Below the pieces are notes generated by a model. That model searched no databases. It was not told the DNA's origin and was given only the letters and a program-made list of their open reading frames with translations. From assembly GCF_000421145.1 (NCBI RefSeq), contig NZ_ATWH01000006.1, forward strand, positions 227,775 through 291,774: a stretch of 64,000 nucleotides of DNA, in the 5' to 3' direction. Shown here piece by piece: positions 53,044 to 61,954 of this stretch. The DNA comes from Glaciibacter superstes DSM 21135. GTDB taxonomy: Bacteria; Actinomycetota; Actinomycetes; Actinomycetales; Microbacteriaceae. Each line of letters starts with the position of its first letter. Positions within the stretch are counted from its first letter, which is position 1. The translations under genes and the position numbers were made by a program.

Positions 53044-54425
53044 TCGAAATCACCATGCCGCGACTCTCGGACACGATGGAAGAGGGGGCGATCGCCACTT
53101 GGCACAAGAAGCCGGGCGACCGGGTCGAGGTCGGCGACATCCTTGTCGAGATCGAGACCGACAAGGCGACGATGGAGTACGAGGCTTACGAGGCCGGGAC
53201 CTTCTCGAAGGTCTTGGTGCCTGAGGGCGAACTCGTTTCGATCGGCACGCCGATCGCCCTGCTCGATGATGGATCCGGTAACGACGCCGCGCCTGATGAC
53301 GCAGGCACCACGGCGACGGATGCCGCGCCAGACTCAGCGAAGGCCAGCGAGAAGGCAGCGAACGCCGATACGGATGCCGCGGTCGACGAGGCAGAGCTGG
53401 CCACGGCGGCTTCTACCACGGCGGCCTCCACCACTCCAGCGACGTCGGAACCGGTTGCTGAGGCGCAGGATCCGGATGACGGTGAGCGCCTGTTCGCGTC
53501 GCCTCTGGTGCGCAAGCTGGCGAGGGAGAATCACCTCGATCTGAACGCTGTGCGCGGCACCGGCCCTGGCGGTCGCATCATCCGTGCCGATATCGATGCG
53601 CTTCTTCCGGAGGACGGCTCTGCTTCAACTGCGGCGACAATCGCTCCTGAGGCGTCTGCATCGCGCCCTGCCCCAACGCAGGAGCGGCCGACCCAGTCGC
53701 CTGTGCAGCCGGCAACCGAGCGCAGAGGCTCCGAGTCCGTCGCTCTGAGCAACACCAGACGGGTGATCGCACGGCGCCTCGGTGAGAGCGCCAGGAGCAT
53801 CCCGCACTTCTACGTGACGGCTGTGGCCGACGCGGAGGCCATGGTGCAGCTGCGAACTGAGCTGAACGAGCAGTTGATCGCCTCAGGCCGTCCGAAGGTC
53901 AGCATCAACGACCTTCTGATTCGCGCCAGTGCGATCGCGTTGCGCGAGCATCCGCTGGTCAATGTCTCATACATCGACGAGGCGAGTACCACCATGTTGG
54001 TGCACCATCGAATCAACGTAGGAATCGCCGTCGCCTCCGAGAACGGGCTCGTCGTTCCGGTCATCGATGATGCGGACCAGAAGACGGTCACCCAGCTGGG
54101 CGTCGAGGCCAAGGAGCTGGTCTCGCTCGCGAACGCCAGGAAGCTGAAGCCGGAGCAGATGTCTGGCGGCACGTTCACCATCAGCAACCTCGGCATGTTC
54201 GGCGTCGAGCAGTTCACGGCAATCATCAACCCGCCGGAGAGCGCGATCCTGGCGGTCGGAGGCATGACGCGTGAACCCGTCATGGTGGGCGATGAGATCG
54301 TGCCGCGCAATCGCATCCGTTACACGCTGTCGGCCGACCATCGGGTCGTGGACGGTGCCCTGGCAGCACAGTTCCTGCAGACCCTCACCCGGCTGATCGA
54401 GAACCCCTGGACGATAATCGCCTGA
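53040..54425 (+). CDS. pdhC: 2-oxoacid dehydrogenase E2 component (dihydrolipoamide acyltransferase)
   Basis: Acyltransferase core of 461 aa. Lipoyl domain at residues 1-76 with lipoylated Lys42 in EIETDKATMEYEA; an Ala/Thr/Asp-rich linker; E1/E3-binding domain (about 140-185, FASPLVRKLARENHLDLN); second linker; catalytic domain with HFYVTAVADAEAM and the active-site DHRVVDGALAAQFL near 433. No E3 (lipoamide dehydrogenase) gene follows, so E3 must be supplied from elsewhere. It converges with the DoxX-like gene 1 bp away. Confidence 0.94.
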   Translation: MIEITMPRLSDTMEEGAIATWHKKPGDRVEVGDILVEIETDKATMEYEAYEAGTFSKVLVPEGELVSIGTPIALLDDGSGNDAAPDDAGTTATDAAPDSAKASEKAANADTDAAVDEAELATAASTTAASTTPATSEPVAEAQDPDDGERLFASPLVRKLARENHLDLNAVRGTGPGGRIIRADIDALLPEDGSASTAATIAPEASASRPAPTQERPTQSPVQPATERRGSESVALSNTRRVIARRLGESARSIPHFYVTAVADAEAMVQLRTELNEQLIASGRPKVSINDLLIRASAIALREHPLVNVSYIDEASTTMLVHHRINVGIAVASENGLVVPVIDDADQKTVTQLGVEAKELVSLANARKLKPEQMSGGTFTISNLGMFGVEQFTAIINPPESAILAVGGMTREPVMVGDEIVPRNRIRYTLSADHRVVDGALAAQFLQTLTRLIENPWTIIA

Positions 54426-54426
54426 T

Positions 54427-54792
54427 TCACACCCACATTGTCGCGAGCCACACCTCGATGACGGCGAGGACGAGTAGAGCGACGTTGAGACCAATCTGTC
54501 GGGCTTCACCGCGGGCGAGGTGGAGCGTGATGGCGCCGATCTGCAGGAGAACGAGCCCGACGGCCGCAGCAACGGCGAGCCACGGGGCGATTCCCGTCAA
54601 CGGGGGCAGAATCAAGCCGATTGCACCGAGTACTTCCAATACACCGATGGCCTTGACCCCCGCCATCGGTGCGCGATCCACCCACCTCATCATCTGCACA
54701 AGCCGTTCGCGGCCCTGTGTCAGTTTCATACCGCCAGAGTAAAGGTAGGTCAGGGTGAGTAGCGCGGCGATGATCCAGTAAGCAACCTGCAT
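54427..54792 (-). CDS. DoxX-like membrane protein
   Basis: Membrane protein of 121 aa with four helices. MQVAYWIIAALLTLTYLYSG, VDRAPMAGVKAIGVLEVLGA and LTGIAPWLAVAAAVGLVLLQ follow the DoxX-like_family pattern. Start at 54792 has GGGGACC upstream; a Met five codons earlier is possible. Its stop is 1 bp from the E2 stop (convergent). Function unknown. Confidence 0.82.
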   Translation of the reverse strand: MQVAYWIIAALLTLTYLYSGGMKLTQGRERLVQMMRWVDRAPMAGVKAIGVLEVLGAIGLILPPLTGIAPWLAVAAAVGLVLLQIGAITLHLARGEARQIGLNVALLVLAVIEVWLATMWV

Positions 54793-55051
54793 GAGGTCCC
54801 CGTTCATTGGTAACTGTGTGTGAGTGACCTCTGCTTGTGTGTGACCTTCGCGCGCGGGTGGGTACCTGGCGTGCAGCTTGCGGCCAGCGCAGCTGCAGAC
54901 CGACACTGCACCGCTCATTCTTCACAACTCCACCGTCCCATACTGCGGGGTTCTTTCGTACGCGATCATTGGGAGATGTCAGTTAGGCCGGCGAATACGG
55001 GTTGTGGACGGCTCTGGTGGGAGTGTCGGTGGTGTGCTGTTTACTGTTGGC

Positions 55052-56539
55052 ATGGACGAAGACGATCTGGAAGTGCAGGGTCCGTGGGGGTGTCATCCCG
55101 AGTGGGGTGATGCGCCTCCGGATGTGGGTGATCTTGATGATTTGGTGTCGTTGGCGTACCCGACGACGCAATTGCCTGATGGGTACGCTGACCGGCTCCG
55201 CGTGTTCGTCGACGACGTCGTGGAAGACTGGTCTGAGGCCGCGATTCGGGCTGCCGGCCTAGCGAGAAAGATCGACAGGGCGCGTGTCTGGTCGGAGACC
55301 TCTGACGAGTTCGTCGATCCGAACGCGCCGCTGAGCACGGCGGAGCGCACCGCGTGGATGGCGCGGGTGTTTACGACGGAATTGGCGGTGCAGTTGACCC
55401 TGTCAGAGACCGGTGCGGGGAAGCGTATTGCGGAGAGCCGGATGCTGGTGCATGAGCTTCACGGCACGTTGGAGGCGCTCTCGTTGGGGTTGATCTCGTA
55501 CGCGCACGCACAGGTCATCATCGACCAGGCCGGCACCCTCCCCGCAGAGGCGCGTGCCGGGTTCGAGGACGCCGTGTTGGATGTTGCGTATCGGGTGCCT
55601 GCTGGTCGGTTCCGGCACGCGGCGGTCAAGATGCGTGAACGTCTCCACCCGGACTCCATCAAGGACCGGGCGAAGACCGCGGCTGCCGAGCGCCGGTTCG
55701 TGCTCGAGCCTGACCTGGACGGGATGGCGTGGTTGCACCAGTACCTGCCCGTCACGCAGGCGCAGGCGATCTTCCGCCGGGTCACCGGGGTCGCCAGGAG
55801 CATGCAGCACCCCGGTGAGGCCCGCACGTTGGCGCAGTTGCGTTCCGATGTTGCCGCGGCCCTGTTGATGGAGGGTATCCCCGAGGATGCCCTGATGGAC
55901 GGCGCCTACCGGCACGCCGGGGCGAAGAACAAGCACGGCAAGAACAGCGGCGGAAAGAACAACGGCGGCAAGAACGGCGGCGGCAAGCACAAGAGCAGTG
56001 GGAAGCGTCAGGGTGGTGTTCCGAACTGGGGCATCCGCCCGCACGTGTTCGTGACCGTGCCGGTGGGCACGCTGATGGGCCGGAGCGAGGAGCCCGGGCA
56101 GTTGGAGGGGTATGGTCCGATCGATGCTGACACTGCCAGGGATCTCGCGGCGAAGGCGCCGTGGTTCACCCGGATCCTGACCCATCCCGAGACGGGGATC
56201 GTGCTTTCCTACGGTAAAGACAGGTACCGGCCTCCGAAAGACCTCCGCGACTGGCTCACCCTGCGAGACGGGACCTGCCGGTATCCCGGCTGCGGGAGGC
56301 CAGCGTCGGAGACCGACATCGATCATACCCAGGATGCCCAGTACGGGGGCCCAACCAATGAGTCGAATCTTGCTCATCTTTGTCGTCCGCATCATCTGCT
56401 GAAGCACCTCACAGCGTGGAAACTGACCCAGAAACCCGGCGGCGTCCTCAAATGGTCATCCCCGCTGGGAGCGACCGCGATCACGACACCCGACATCGAA
56501 CCCGTGAAGAACGGCCCCCCCGACATCCCACCCTTCTAA
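55052..56539 (+). CDS. DUF222/HNH endonuclease domain protein
   Basis: Protein of 495 aa of the actinobacterial DUF222-HNH type (akin to mycobacterial 13E12 proteins). DUF222 covers about residues 60-270; a Gly/Lys/Asn-rich linker (GKNSGGKNNGGKNGGGKH) follows; the HNH motif is in CRYPGCGRPASETDIDH, GGPTNESNLAHLCRPHHLLKH, with the zinc Cys pair and catalytic His. The family is multicopy and of unclear biology in actinobacteria. I chose ATG 55052, since the frame upstream does not look coding. Confidence 0.88.
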   Translation: MDEDDLEVQGPWGCHPEWGDAPPDVGDLDDLVSLAYPTTQLPDGYADRLRVFVDDVVEDWSEAAIRAAGLARKIDRARVWSETSDEFVDPNAPLSTAERTAWMARVFTTELAVQLTLSETGAGKRIAESRMLVHELHGTLEALSLGLISYAHAQVIIDQAGTLPAEARAGFEDAVLDVAYRVPAGRFRHAAVKMRERLHPDSIKDRAKTAAAERRFVLEPDLDGMAWLHQYLPVTQAQAIFRRVTGVARSMQHPGEARTLAQLRSDVAAALLMEGIPEDALMDGAYRHAGAKNKHGKNSGGKNNGGKNGGGKHKSSGKRQGGVPNWGIRPHVFVTVPVGTLMGRSEEPGQLEGYGPIDADTARDLAAKAPWFTRILTHPETGIVLSYGKDRYRPPKDLRDWLTLRDGTCRYPGCGRPASETDIDHTQDAQYGGPTNESNLAHLCRPHHLLKHLTAWKLTQKPGGVLKWSSPLGATAITTPDIEPVKNGPPDIPPF

Positions 56540-56604
56540 ACCTTCAGACTTAAACCCACAGACTCCGCTGACAAAAAAGGGGGCACCAGCCACCCATATG
56601 TCAA

Positions 56605-56633
56605 TCCCCTGAAACCGTGGAGACTTTGCTAAG
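56605..56633. repeat. terminal inverted repeat of the IS (transposase 3' side)
   Basis: Begins TCCCCTGAAACCGTGG and ends TTTGCTAAG; pairs imperfectly with 58096-58124. Confidence 0.85.
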
Positions 56634-56817
56634 TGGGTTTTGTGTTTTCGGATCGCCGGACGGGGTCGTGCATCGGGTGCGGCAGGCTGTGGCCTGCCGG
56701 TGCTGCCGCCGGTCAGGGGCCGCGGAGGCTCGCGGGTCAAGGGCGGCCGGAGGCCGTCGCGCAGCGATCGCGTAGCGACCCTTGAGGCGGGAGAGGTGGC
56801 CCCGTAACCTGCACGGC

Positions 56818-56848
56818 CCCGCCCGGCGATCCGAAAGGGCCGGGCGGG
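56818..56848 (-). terminator. terminator-like hairpin after orfB
   Basis: CCCGCCCGGC pairs with GCCGGGCGGG across 11 nt, about 37 nt beyond the orfB stop. A second hairpin GGCGGC-GTCA-GCCGCC (56857-56872) lies directly after the stop. There is no good T-run. Confidence 0.5.
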
Positions 56849-56884
56849 AAGACAGCGGCGGCGTCAGCCGCCTCCATCAATCGT

Positions 56885-57772
56885 TCATGCCGCTTCCGAT
56901 CCGGAATCTGCCTCAGCCCGGACGCGGGCTTGCGCGTGTTCGTAGTCCACCGGGGACAGCATCCCGTTCGTCGAATGGCGCCGGACCGTGTTGTATTCCT
57001 CGATCCATGCCGCGACCGCACGGCGCGCTTGCTCCCGGGTAATGAAGCGCTTCTGGCGGAGCAGCTCGAACTCCAAGGACGAATTGAACGATTCAGCGAC
57101 CGCGTTGTCCAGCGCCGAACCGGTGCGCCCCATCGACTGAGTGGCGTGTGCGTTCCGGCAGGCGTCGGCGAACAGTTCCCCGGTGTACTCGCCGCCCTGG
57201 TCGGTGTGGCATATCACTCCGGTCACCGTCCCGCCACGGATCGCGATCGCCATGCACAACGCCGCCCGCGCCAGCGCTGCATCGTGGTGGGAATCCATGG
57301 CGAACCCCACGCAACGCCGCGAATGCAGATCCAGCACGTCGGCCAGGTAGAACTTACCTTCATCGGTGGGAATCTCGGTGACGTCGCCAACCCAGGTGAC
57401 ATCCGGCAGCGGACGCGGGCTGAAGTCCCGCCGCACCGCGTCGGGCGCCTTGCGCGCCGACTTGTCCGGTCTGGTCGTGGACCTGCAGCGGTGTTTCTTC
57501 CTGGCCACCAAGCCCTGCTCCGCCATCAGCGCGGCCACCGTGTTCACACTGACCTGCCAACCCAGCGCACGCAAGTCGGCAAGGATCCGTGGCGACCCGT
57601 ACGTGCCGTGATGCTTCGCGAACAGCGACCCGATCATCGCCGACAACCCCGCACGCCGCGCCCGGCGTACCGACCCGTCGCCGTGACGCCACTTGTAGAA
57701 CCAGGACTGCGACACCCCCAACGCCCGACAGGAGACCGCATACGGGATCCCGTGCTCCGCCCTCTGGGACAC
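56885..57772 (-). CDS. IS3-family transposase OrfB (DDE integrase core)
   Basis: Catalytic part of the transposase, 295 aa. HTH_21-like region early (SRALGVSQSWFYKW type), then the DDE core: Asp in TWVGDVTEIPTDEGKFYLAD, Asp in CHTDQGGEYTGELF, Glu in DNAVAESFNSSLEFELLR. It lies in the -1 frame relative to orfA and overlaps it in the reading frame upstream of its GTG, so a fused OrfAB is probably made by -1 frameshifting near the orfA stop. Intact. Confidence 0.94.
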   Translation of the reverse strand: MSQRAEHGIPYAVSCRALGVSQSWFYKWRHGDGSVRRARRAGLSAMIGSLFAKHHGTYGSPRILADLRALGWQVSVNTVAALMAEQGLVARKKHRCRSTTRPDKSARKAPDAVRRDFSPRPLPDVTWVGDVTEIPTDEGKFYLADVLDLHSRRCVGFAMDSHHDAALARAALCMAIAIRGGTVTGVICHTDQGGEYTGELFADACRNAHATQSMGRTGSALDNAVAESFNSSLEFELLRQKRFITREQARRAVAAWIEEYNTVRRHSTNGMLSPVDYEHAQARVRAEADSGSEAA

Positions 57773-57789
57773 GACCGAGGCGGCAAGGT

Positions 57790-58083
57790 CTACCGCCCCA
57801 TCGCTTCCTTCACCCAGAGGGCGGTGGAACGTTTGAGCACATCACGCTCCATCGCCAGCTCCGCATTGTCCCGCCGCAGCCGGACCAGCTCGGCACGCTC
57901 GCTCTCGCTCAGCGCACCGTCCCCGCCGTCACGGGTCCGCCGGTCCCGGCCCACCCAGTTGCCCAGGGTACCCTCATTCACGCCCAACTCCCGAGCAACA
58001 GCAGCGATCGGCCGGCCCGTTTCGTGGACGATCCGCACCGCGCCTTCCCTGAACTCCGCATCGAACTTCCGTCGTGTATCCAT
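57790..58083 (-). CDS. IS3-family transposase OrfA (HTH_Tnp_1)
   Basis: DNA-binding part, 97 aa. HTH in [20 protein letters not shown] then [17 protein letters not shown]; leucine-zipper-like helix in [20 protein letters not shown], ending [14 protein letters not shown] at 58083 with aggagg upstream. The -1 frame continues through the stop into orfB. Confidence 0.92.
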   Translation of the reverse strand: MDTRRKFDAEFREGAVRIVHETGRPIAAVARELGVNEGTLGNWVGRDRRTRDGGDGALSESERAELVRLRRDNAELAMERDVLKRSTALWVKEAMGR

Positions 58084-58095
58084 CGCCGTTTCCTC

Positions 58096-58124
58096 CTTAG
58101 CGATATCTCCACGATACGAGGGGA
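58096..58124. repeat. terminal inverted repeat of the IS (transposase 5' side)
   Basis: Counterpart of 56605-56633; reads CTTAGCGATATCTCC then ACGATACGAGGGGA on the plus strand. It probably also contains part of the transposase promoter. Confidence 0.85.
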
Positions 58125-58140
58125 ATCCCAATACTCTGAA

Positions 58141-58733
58141 ATGATGGTGGCTATGGTAACCACTCGGCGAGCTGACATGTTCACAGCAGACGGCAGGCCG
58201 TCGGACGACGACCCGCGCGAAAATGGACCCAGCCTTGGCGACGAGCGCGTCACGCTGGTCGAATCCCTTCGCTCTCAACGCCTCACTCTCGAGATGAAAT
58301 GCGTGGGCCTCGACGCAGAGCAGTTGGCCCGCCGTTCGGTCGAGCCGTCAACCATGTCGCTCCTCGGCCTCGTGCGGCACCTGGCCGAGACGGAGCGCGC
58401 GACATTCCGGGTGCTGATGGCGGGCCAGGATGTACCCCGCTGTACACCTCGGATACCGATCGCGACGGTGACTTCGATGGCGCAGTCGCCGACCCCCAGG
58501 TCGTTGCGGAGGCGTGGGAAACCTGGCGGGCGGAAGTCGCCTTCGCCACGAGCTTCGTGGCCGAGGCACCCAATCTGGACGTCACCGCCGACGATTCCCA
58601 GAACAAGCATGGCAGCGGTGGAGGGGCGACCTCGCTGCGCGAGATGTTGCTCGGAACGATCGAGGAATACGCCCGCCACATGGGTCATGCCGACCTTCTG
58701 CGCGAACGTATCGACGGCCGCATAGGCCAGTAG
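58141..58733 (+). pseudogene. DinB/DUF664 family protein, frameshifted
   Basis: Intact reading needs two frames. Frame one gives [16 protein letters not shown] ... LRHLAETERATFRVLMAGQDVP and stops fitting at the C-run near 58436. Frame two then gives PLYTSDTDRDGDFDGAVADP ... EEYARHMGHADLLRERIDGR. DUF664 proteins have DVPPLY at this point, so one C is missing from the run. The metal-site His residues fall in both parts. The gene begins 10 bp after the IS end, so its own promoter and ribosome site are probably displaced. True decay or a sequencing error in a homopolymer. Confidence 0.8.
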
Positions 58734-58745
58734 GCCGTTTTCAGA

Positions 58746-60260
58746 TCAGAGGGTGCTGTGCGTGAACCGGCCTTCAAGCAGTGTCGCGGCCACCGGCATC
58801 CGTCTCAGGTCGTCGACGGATGCCGTGAACGGGTCGATCTCTGTGACCGCCAGATCTGCCACGTCACCGACCTCGATCTGATGCCTCCCGCGCGCAGAGG
58901 CAGCGAGTGCCGCCTGTCGAGAGATCGCCTGCTCAGGGTGCCACGGCTCGCGACCGTCTCTCGTGCGTCCGACGGCCGCGGCCATCGTAACCCAGGGGTC
59001 GAGCGGCGCGACGGGCGCATCGGAGCCGAGCGCAAGCTCTGCGCCGGCGTTCAACAGGCCGGCCAGCACAAAAGCCCGCCCGGTGCGACCCTCCCAGTAG
59101 CGGTCGGCAACGTCGCGGTCGTCCATGGCGTGCTCCGGCTGCACACTTGCCACCACGCCCAGTGACGCGAACCGGGCGAAATCACCTTCCGACAGCAATT
59201 GCGCGTGTTCGATGCTGCCGGTGCAACCGACCTGTTCGAAGACGTCAAGGGCCAGCGAATTCGCGTGATCGCCGATCGCATGTACGGCCGGGCGGATTCC
59301 GGCCGCGGCTGCCCGGCGAACAGAGCCGAGAAGTTCGTTCGTCGGGACCGTAAGCAGTCCGCGCGAGCCCTGCTGGTCCTCACGCCCCGGATACTCGTCG
59401 AAGCAGTACGCCGTGCGCGTGTTCAGCGACCCATCGGTGATCACCTTGTACGGACCAACCGTCAACAACCCGTTTGTACCGGCGATTACCGCACCGGTGC
59501 GCAGACCAAGTTCAATGGCGCGCTCCAGGTGTTGCGTGTAGATGCCGAAGTCGACGCGAAGGGAGTGGGAACCTGCCGCGATGCGACGTGTCCAGGCGTC
59601 GAGGCTCCAGGTCATCTCAAGGTCGACGACACCGACGACACCGCGCGCCGCAGCCGTGCGCGCCGCCGCGTCTACCCAGTCGTCAAGGACCTCGTCTGAC
59701 ACGGTGTCGATGAGGCGCTCAACCTGGAACGCGTCTTCCTCCCGAAGTACCCCGGTGGGGTGGCCGCCGAAACCGCAGAGAGACAGCGCCGCCGAGTTGA
59801 GCCAGACGCAGTGCAGGTCAGCACTGACCAGAACCACCGGCACATCCCGGGATACGGCGTCCAACATCCTGAAACTCGGAGCGTCTTCCCACAACCCGTC
59901 CCGGAATCCGTAACCGATCAGCGTGCCGGTCGGAGGTGCAGCCATGATCCGACCCGCAACCGCGTCCGCGGCCTCTGCGGCCGAACTTGCGAGAGAAACG
60001 TCGAACCGGCGCGCAACCTGCGACCACTGGCTGAAATGCACGTGGTTATCCCAGAGCCCTGGGATGAGCCAGCGTTCACCGAGGTCAACCGTGCGGGTGG
60101 CGGCCGTAGCCGGGTCGATATAGCCGATATGACGAATGAATCCTGCGCCGGCGGCATCCGTGGTTTTCCCTGCATGTTGGCCTGGTTCCTCGAAACCGAT
60201 TTCGACGTCAACAATCTCGTCGTGCCCGGGGATGCGGCCGTTCCGCAAGATCAGGTTCAT
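58746..60260 (-). CDS. amidohydrolase family 3 protein (YtcJ-like)
   Basis: Metal-dependent hydrolase of 504 aa. The N-terminal metal motif is PGLWDNHVHFSQW (HxH), then GYGFRDGLWED, VITDGSLNTRTAYC, and the later His/Asp ligands in AVHAIGDHANSLALD, GSIEHAQLL and LGSDAPVAPLDPW. Family members act on N-acyl or cyclic amides; substrate unknown. Its ATG overlaps the preceding gene's stop (ATGA). Confidence 0.92.
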   Translation of the reverse strand: MNLILRNGRIPGHDEIVDVEIGFEEPGQHAGKTTDAAGAGFIRHIGYIDPATAATRTVDLGERWLIPGLWDNHVHFSQWSQVARRFDVSLASSAAEAADAVAGRIMAAPPTGTLIGYGFRDGLWEDAPSFRMLDAVSRDVPVVLVSADLHCVWLNSAALSLCGFGGHPTGVLREEDAFQVERLIDTVSDEVLDDWVDAAARTAAARGVVGVVDLEMTWSLDAWTRRIAAGSHSLRVDFGIYTQHLERAIELGLRTGAVIAGTNGLLTVGPYKVITDGSLNTRTAYCFDEYPGREDQQGSRGLLTVPTNELLGSVRRAAAAGIRPAVHAIGDHANSLALDVFEQVGCTGSIEHAQLLSEGDFARFASLGVVASVQPEHAMDDRDVADRYWEGRTGRAFVLAGLLNAGAELALGSDAPVAPLDPWVTMAAAVGRTRDGREPWHPEQAISRQAALAASARGRHQIEVGDVADLAVTEIDPFTASVDDLRRMPVAATLLEGRFTHSTL

Positions 60261-60904
60261 TGCGCAAGCCGCGCGTGCACGCGCCGCATCTGGGCGGCAA
60301 GTGCCTCGCTCGCGTATGGCCCGTCTCCCTCGAGCTCGCCGATGATCCGCTCCACCGTCTCGGCAGGTTTGTTCTGGCTCATCTTGTTCTTGGCGACGAA
60401 ACGCGTCACCTTCATTCGGAATCCGACGGTTCCCGAAACGATCCGAGCCGCGTATTCCGCGTTCTCCGTCGTGCCGTTCATGCGTCGAGGGTTCTCCATA
60501 CGGTCCTCGAAATGATCGACAAGTTTGTCGAGCACCAGCAGATTCTGTTCATCGGTCAGGATCTCCGGGGTGCCGTAGAGATGGGCCACGATGAAATTCC
60601 AGGTCGGGACGGCTGGATTCGCGTCATACCAGCCGGGAGAGATGTAGCCATGCGGACCCTGCACAACCAGGAGCAGCTCATGCTGACCGAGTTCGTGCAA
60701 CTGCTCGTCTGGCCGCCCGACGTGACTAAGCAACACCAATTCGTCGCTCGAATCATCGCCCGATTCATCCAAGATGAACGGATAGTGCGAGGCGACCAGC
60801 TGTCCGTCTGACGTATGGCTGACCATCGTCACCCACGGATTCTCCCGCACGAGGCGCTTGATCTCTGCGACCTCGCCCAGAACGAAGCTGGGGTTCTGTC
60901 TCAT
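60257..60904 (-). CDS. PaiB-like FMN-binding protein
   Basis: FMN-binding protein of 215 aa similar to Bacillus PaiB (annotated as negative transcriptional regulator). Conserved blocks: NPWVTMVSHTSDGQLVASHYPF, VLLSHVGRPDEQ, GPHGYISPGWYDANPAVPTW and NFIVAHLYGTPE. The flavin-dependent role is family-based. Coupled to the amidohydrolase (ATGA). I chose MRQNPSFVLGEV as the start; frame upstream looks non-coding. Confidence 0.9.
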   Translation of the reverse strand: MRQNPSFVLGEVAEIKRLVRENPWVTMVSHTSDGQLVASHYPFILDESGDDSSDELVLLSHVGRPDEQLHELGQHELLLVVQGPHGYISPGWYDANPAVPTWNFIVAHLYGTPEILTDEQNLLVLDKLVDHFEDRMENPRRMNGTTENAEYAARIVSGTVGFRMKVTRFVAKNKMSQNKPAETVERIIGELEGDGPYASEALAAQMRRVHARLAQ

Positions 60905-60947
60905 CGTGCTCCCTGTTGTTGACCCAATACGGGATTGACGCGAAAGG

Positions 60948-61952
60948 CTATTTCTGACATTTCGGGCACCAATAGAGCTTCCTGGCTCCCATGACTTCGA
61001 GCACGATGTGGGTGCCACACGTCCGACATGGCAGTCCCTCGCGCTTGTACACCCAGTGACGATCGGCCCGGTTGGCCATGGCCAACGAGTATGCGTCGTG
61101 ATTCAGGTCGTCCATGGTCATCATCTGGCCCGTCGCAACGCCGATCGACAGCAGGTGGGCCCAGTCCTTCCAGAGCGCACGCACAGTGTCTTCCGCAAGC
61201 GATTTGCCTGGCGTGTGCGGGTTGAGCCTGGCCCGGTACAGCATTTCGGCGCGATAGACGTTGCCGATTCCGCTGACCACACTCTGGTCCATCAGGAGCA
61301 GGCCGATCGGGGTGCCCTTCTTGAGCACGGCCTTTGTAAAGCGATCCTCAGCATCCTGGCCCGCGTCCAACTGTGGGTCCGGCCCCAGCTTCGCGATCGT
61401 CGCCTCCACGCGGTCCGGACCGAGCACCTCACAGGCGGTCGGTCCGCGGAGGTCGGCAGACACGACATCCGTCAACAGGCGCACCCGCACCTGGCCGACC
61501 GGCTCAGGAGGGAAGGAGTCTGGTGCGCCCGTCTCCTTTTCCTGCTCCGCCATCCGCACGCGAGTCCGACGCGGCGCTCCGATCGAGTGCATCGAATTCT
61601 CCCCCGCCTCGTCAAGGATCGCAGCATCGAGGATCGCCTCGGCCAGGATGGTGCCGCGCTGGTTGGTCTGTCCCATCCGGCCGTTGGCGGATGCGATGGT
61701 GGCGTCCATCAGGATGTCTCCCGCGAAATCCCACGCACCATACATGCCCAGGTGCACACGCAGCCAGAGCCCGTTGTCGAACTCTAGGAACATCTGTTTG
61801 CCGACCGCCTTCGCGTCCGTCATCACGTGCCCGTCGAGCTGGGACGCGCCCTCGGCGAATCGCCCCTGTGGAGACGAAACGCTGACGCGCTTCCCGACGA
61901 AGTTGCGCGCGAACTGGCGGGTGATGCGATGAACGGAGTGACCTTCTGGCAT
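60948..61952 (-). CDS. Fpg/Nei-family DNA glycosylase
   Basis: Base-excision repair glycosylase/AP lyase of 334 aa. The N-terminus MPEGHSVHRI has the catalytic Pro2 and Glu3; H2TH region VVSGIGNVYRAEMLYRARLNPH (shown in part) and a C-terminal zinc finger CRTCGT ... WCPKCQK. PEGHS and the length favour the actinobacterial Nei2 branch over MutM. Probably acts on oxidised pyrimidines. It precedes the PaiB-like gene and follows rpiB by 2 bp. Confidence 0.93.
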   Translation of the reverse strand: MPEGHSVHRITRQFARNFVGKRVSVSSPQGRFAEGASQLDGHVMTDAKAVGKQMFLEFDNGLWLRVHLGMYGAWDFAGDILMDATIASANGRMGQTNQRGTILAEAILDAAILDEAGENSMHSIGAPRRTRVRMAEQEKETGAPDSFPPEPVGQVRVRLLTDVVSADLRGPTACEVLGPDRVEATIAKLGPDPQLDAGQDAEDRFTKAVLKKGTPIGLLLMDQSVVSGIGNVYRAEMLYRARLNPHTPGKSLAEDTVRALWKDWAHLLSIGVATGQMMTMDDLNHDAYSLAMANRADRHWVYKREGLPCRTCGTHIVLEVMGARKLYWCPKCQK

Positions 61953-61954
61953 TG

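Larger units (their letters stand above)
56599..58130 (-). mobile_element. complete IS3-family insertion sequence, 1,532 bp
   Basis: Ends start TG and finish CA; imperfect terminal inverted repeats share TCCCCT, CGTGGAGA and GCTAAG over about 35 bp. A 3-bp direct repeat (ATA at 56596-56598 and 58131-58133) flanks the element and is the likely target duplication. It encodes orfA and orfB in overlapping frames on the minus strand. The 3' part holds about 250 bp of GC-rich, hairpin-rich non-coding DNA. The intact ends suggest a recent, potentially active insertion. Confidence 0.93.

Noticed and set aside
53040..54792. E3 (lipoamide dehydrogenase) gene at the end of the pdh operon
   Set aside because: No FAD-binding GxGxxG protein follows; the next gene is a DoxX-like protein on the other strand.
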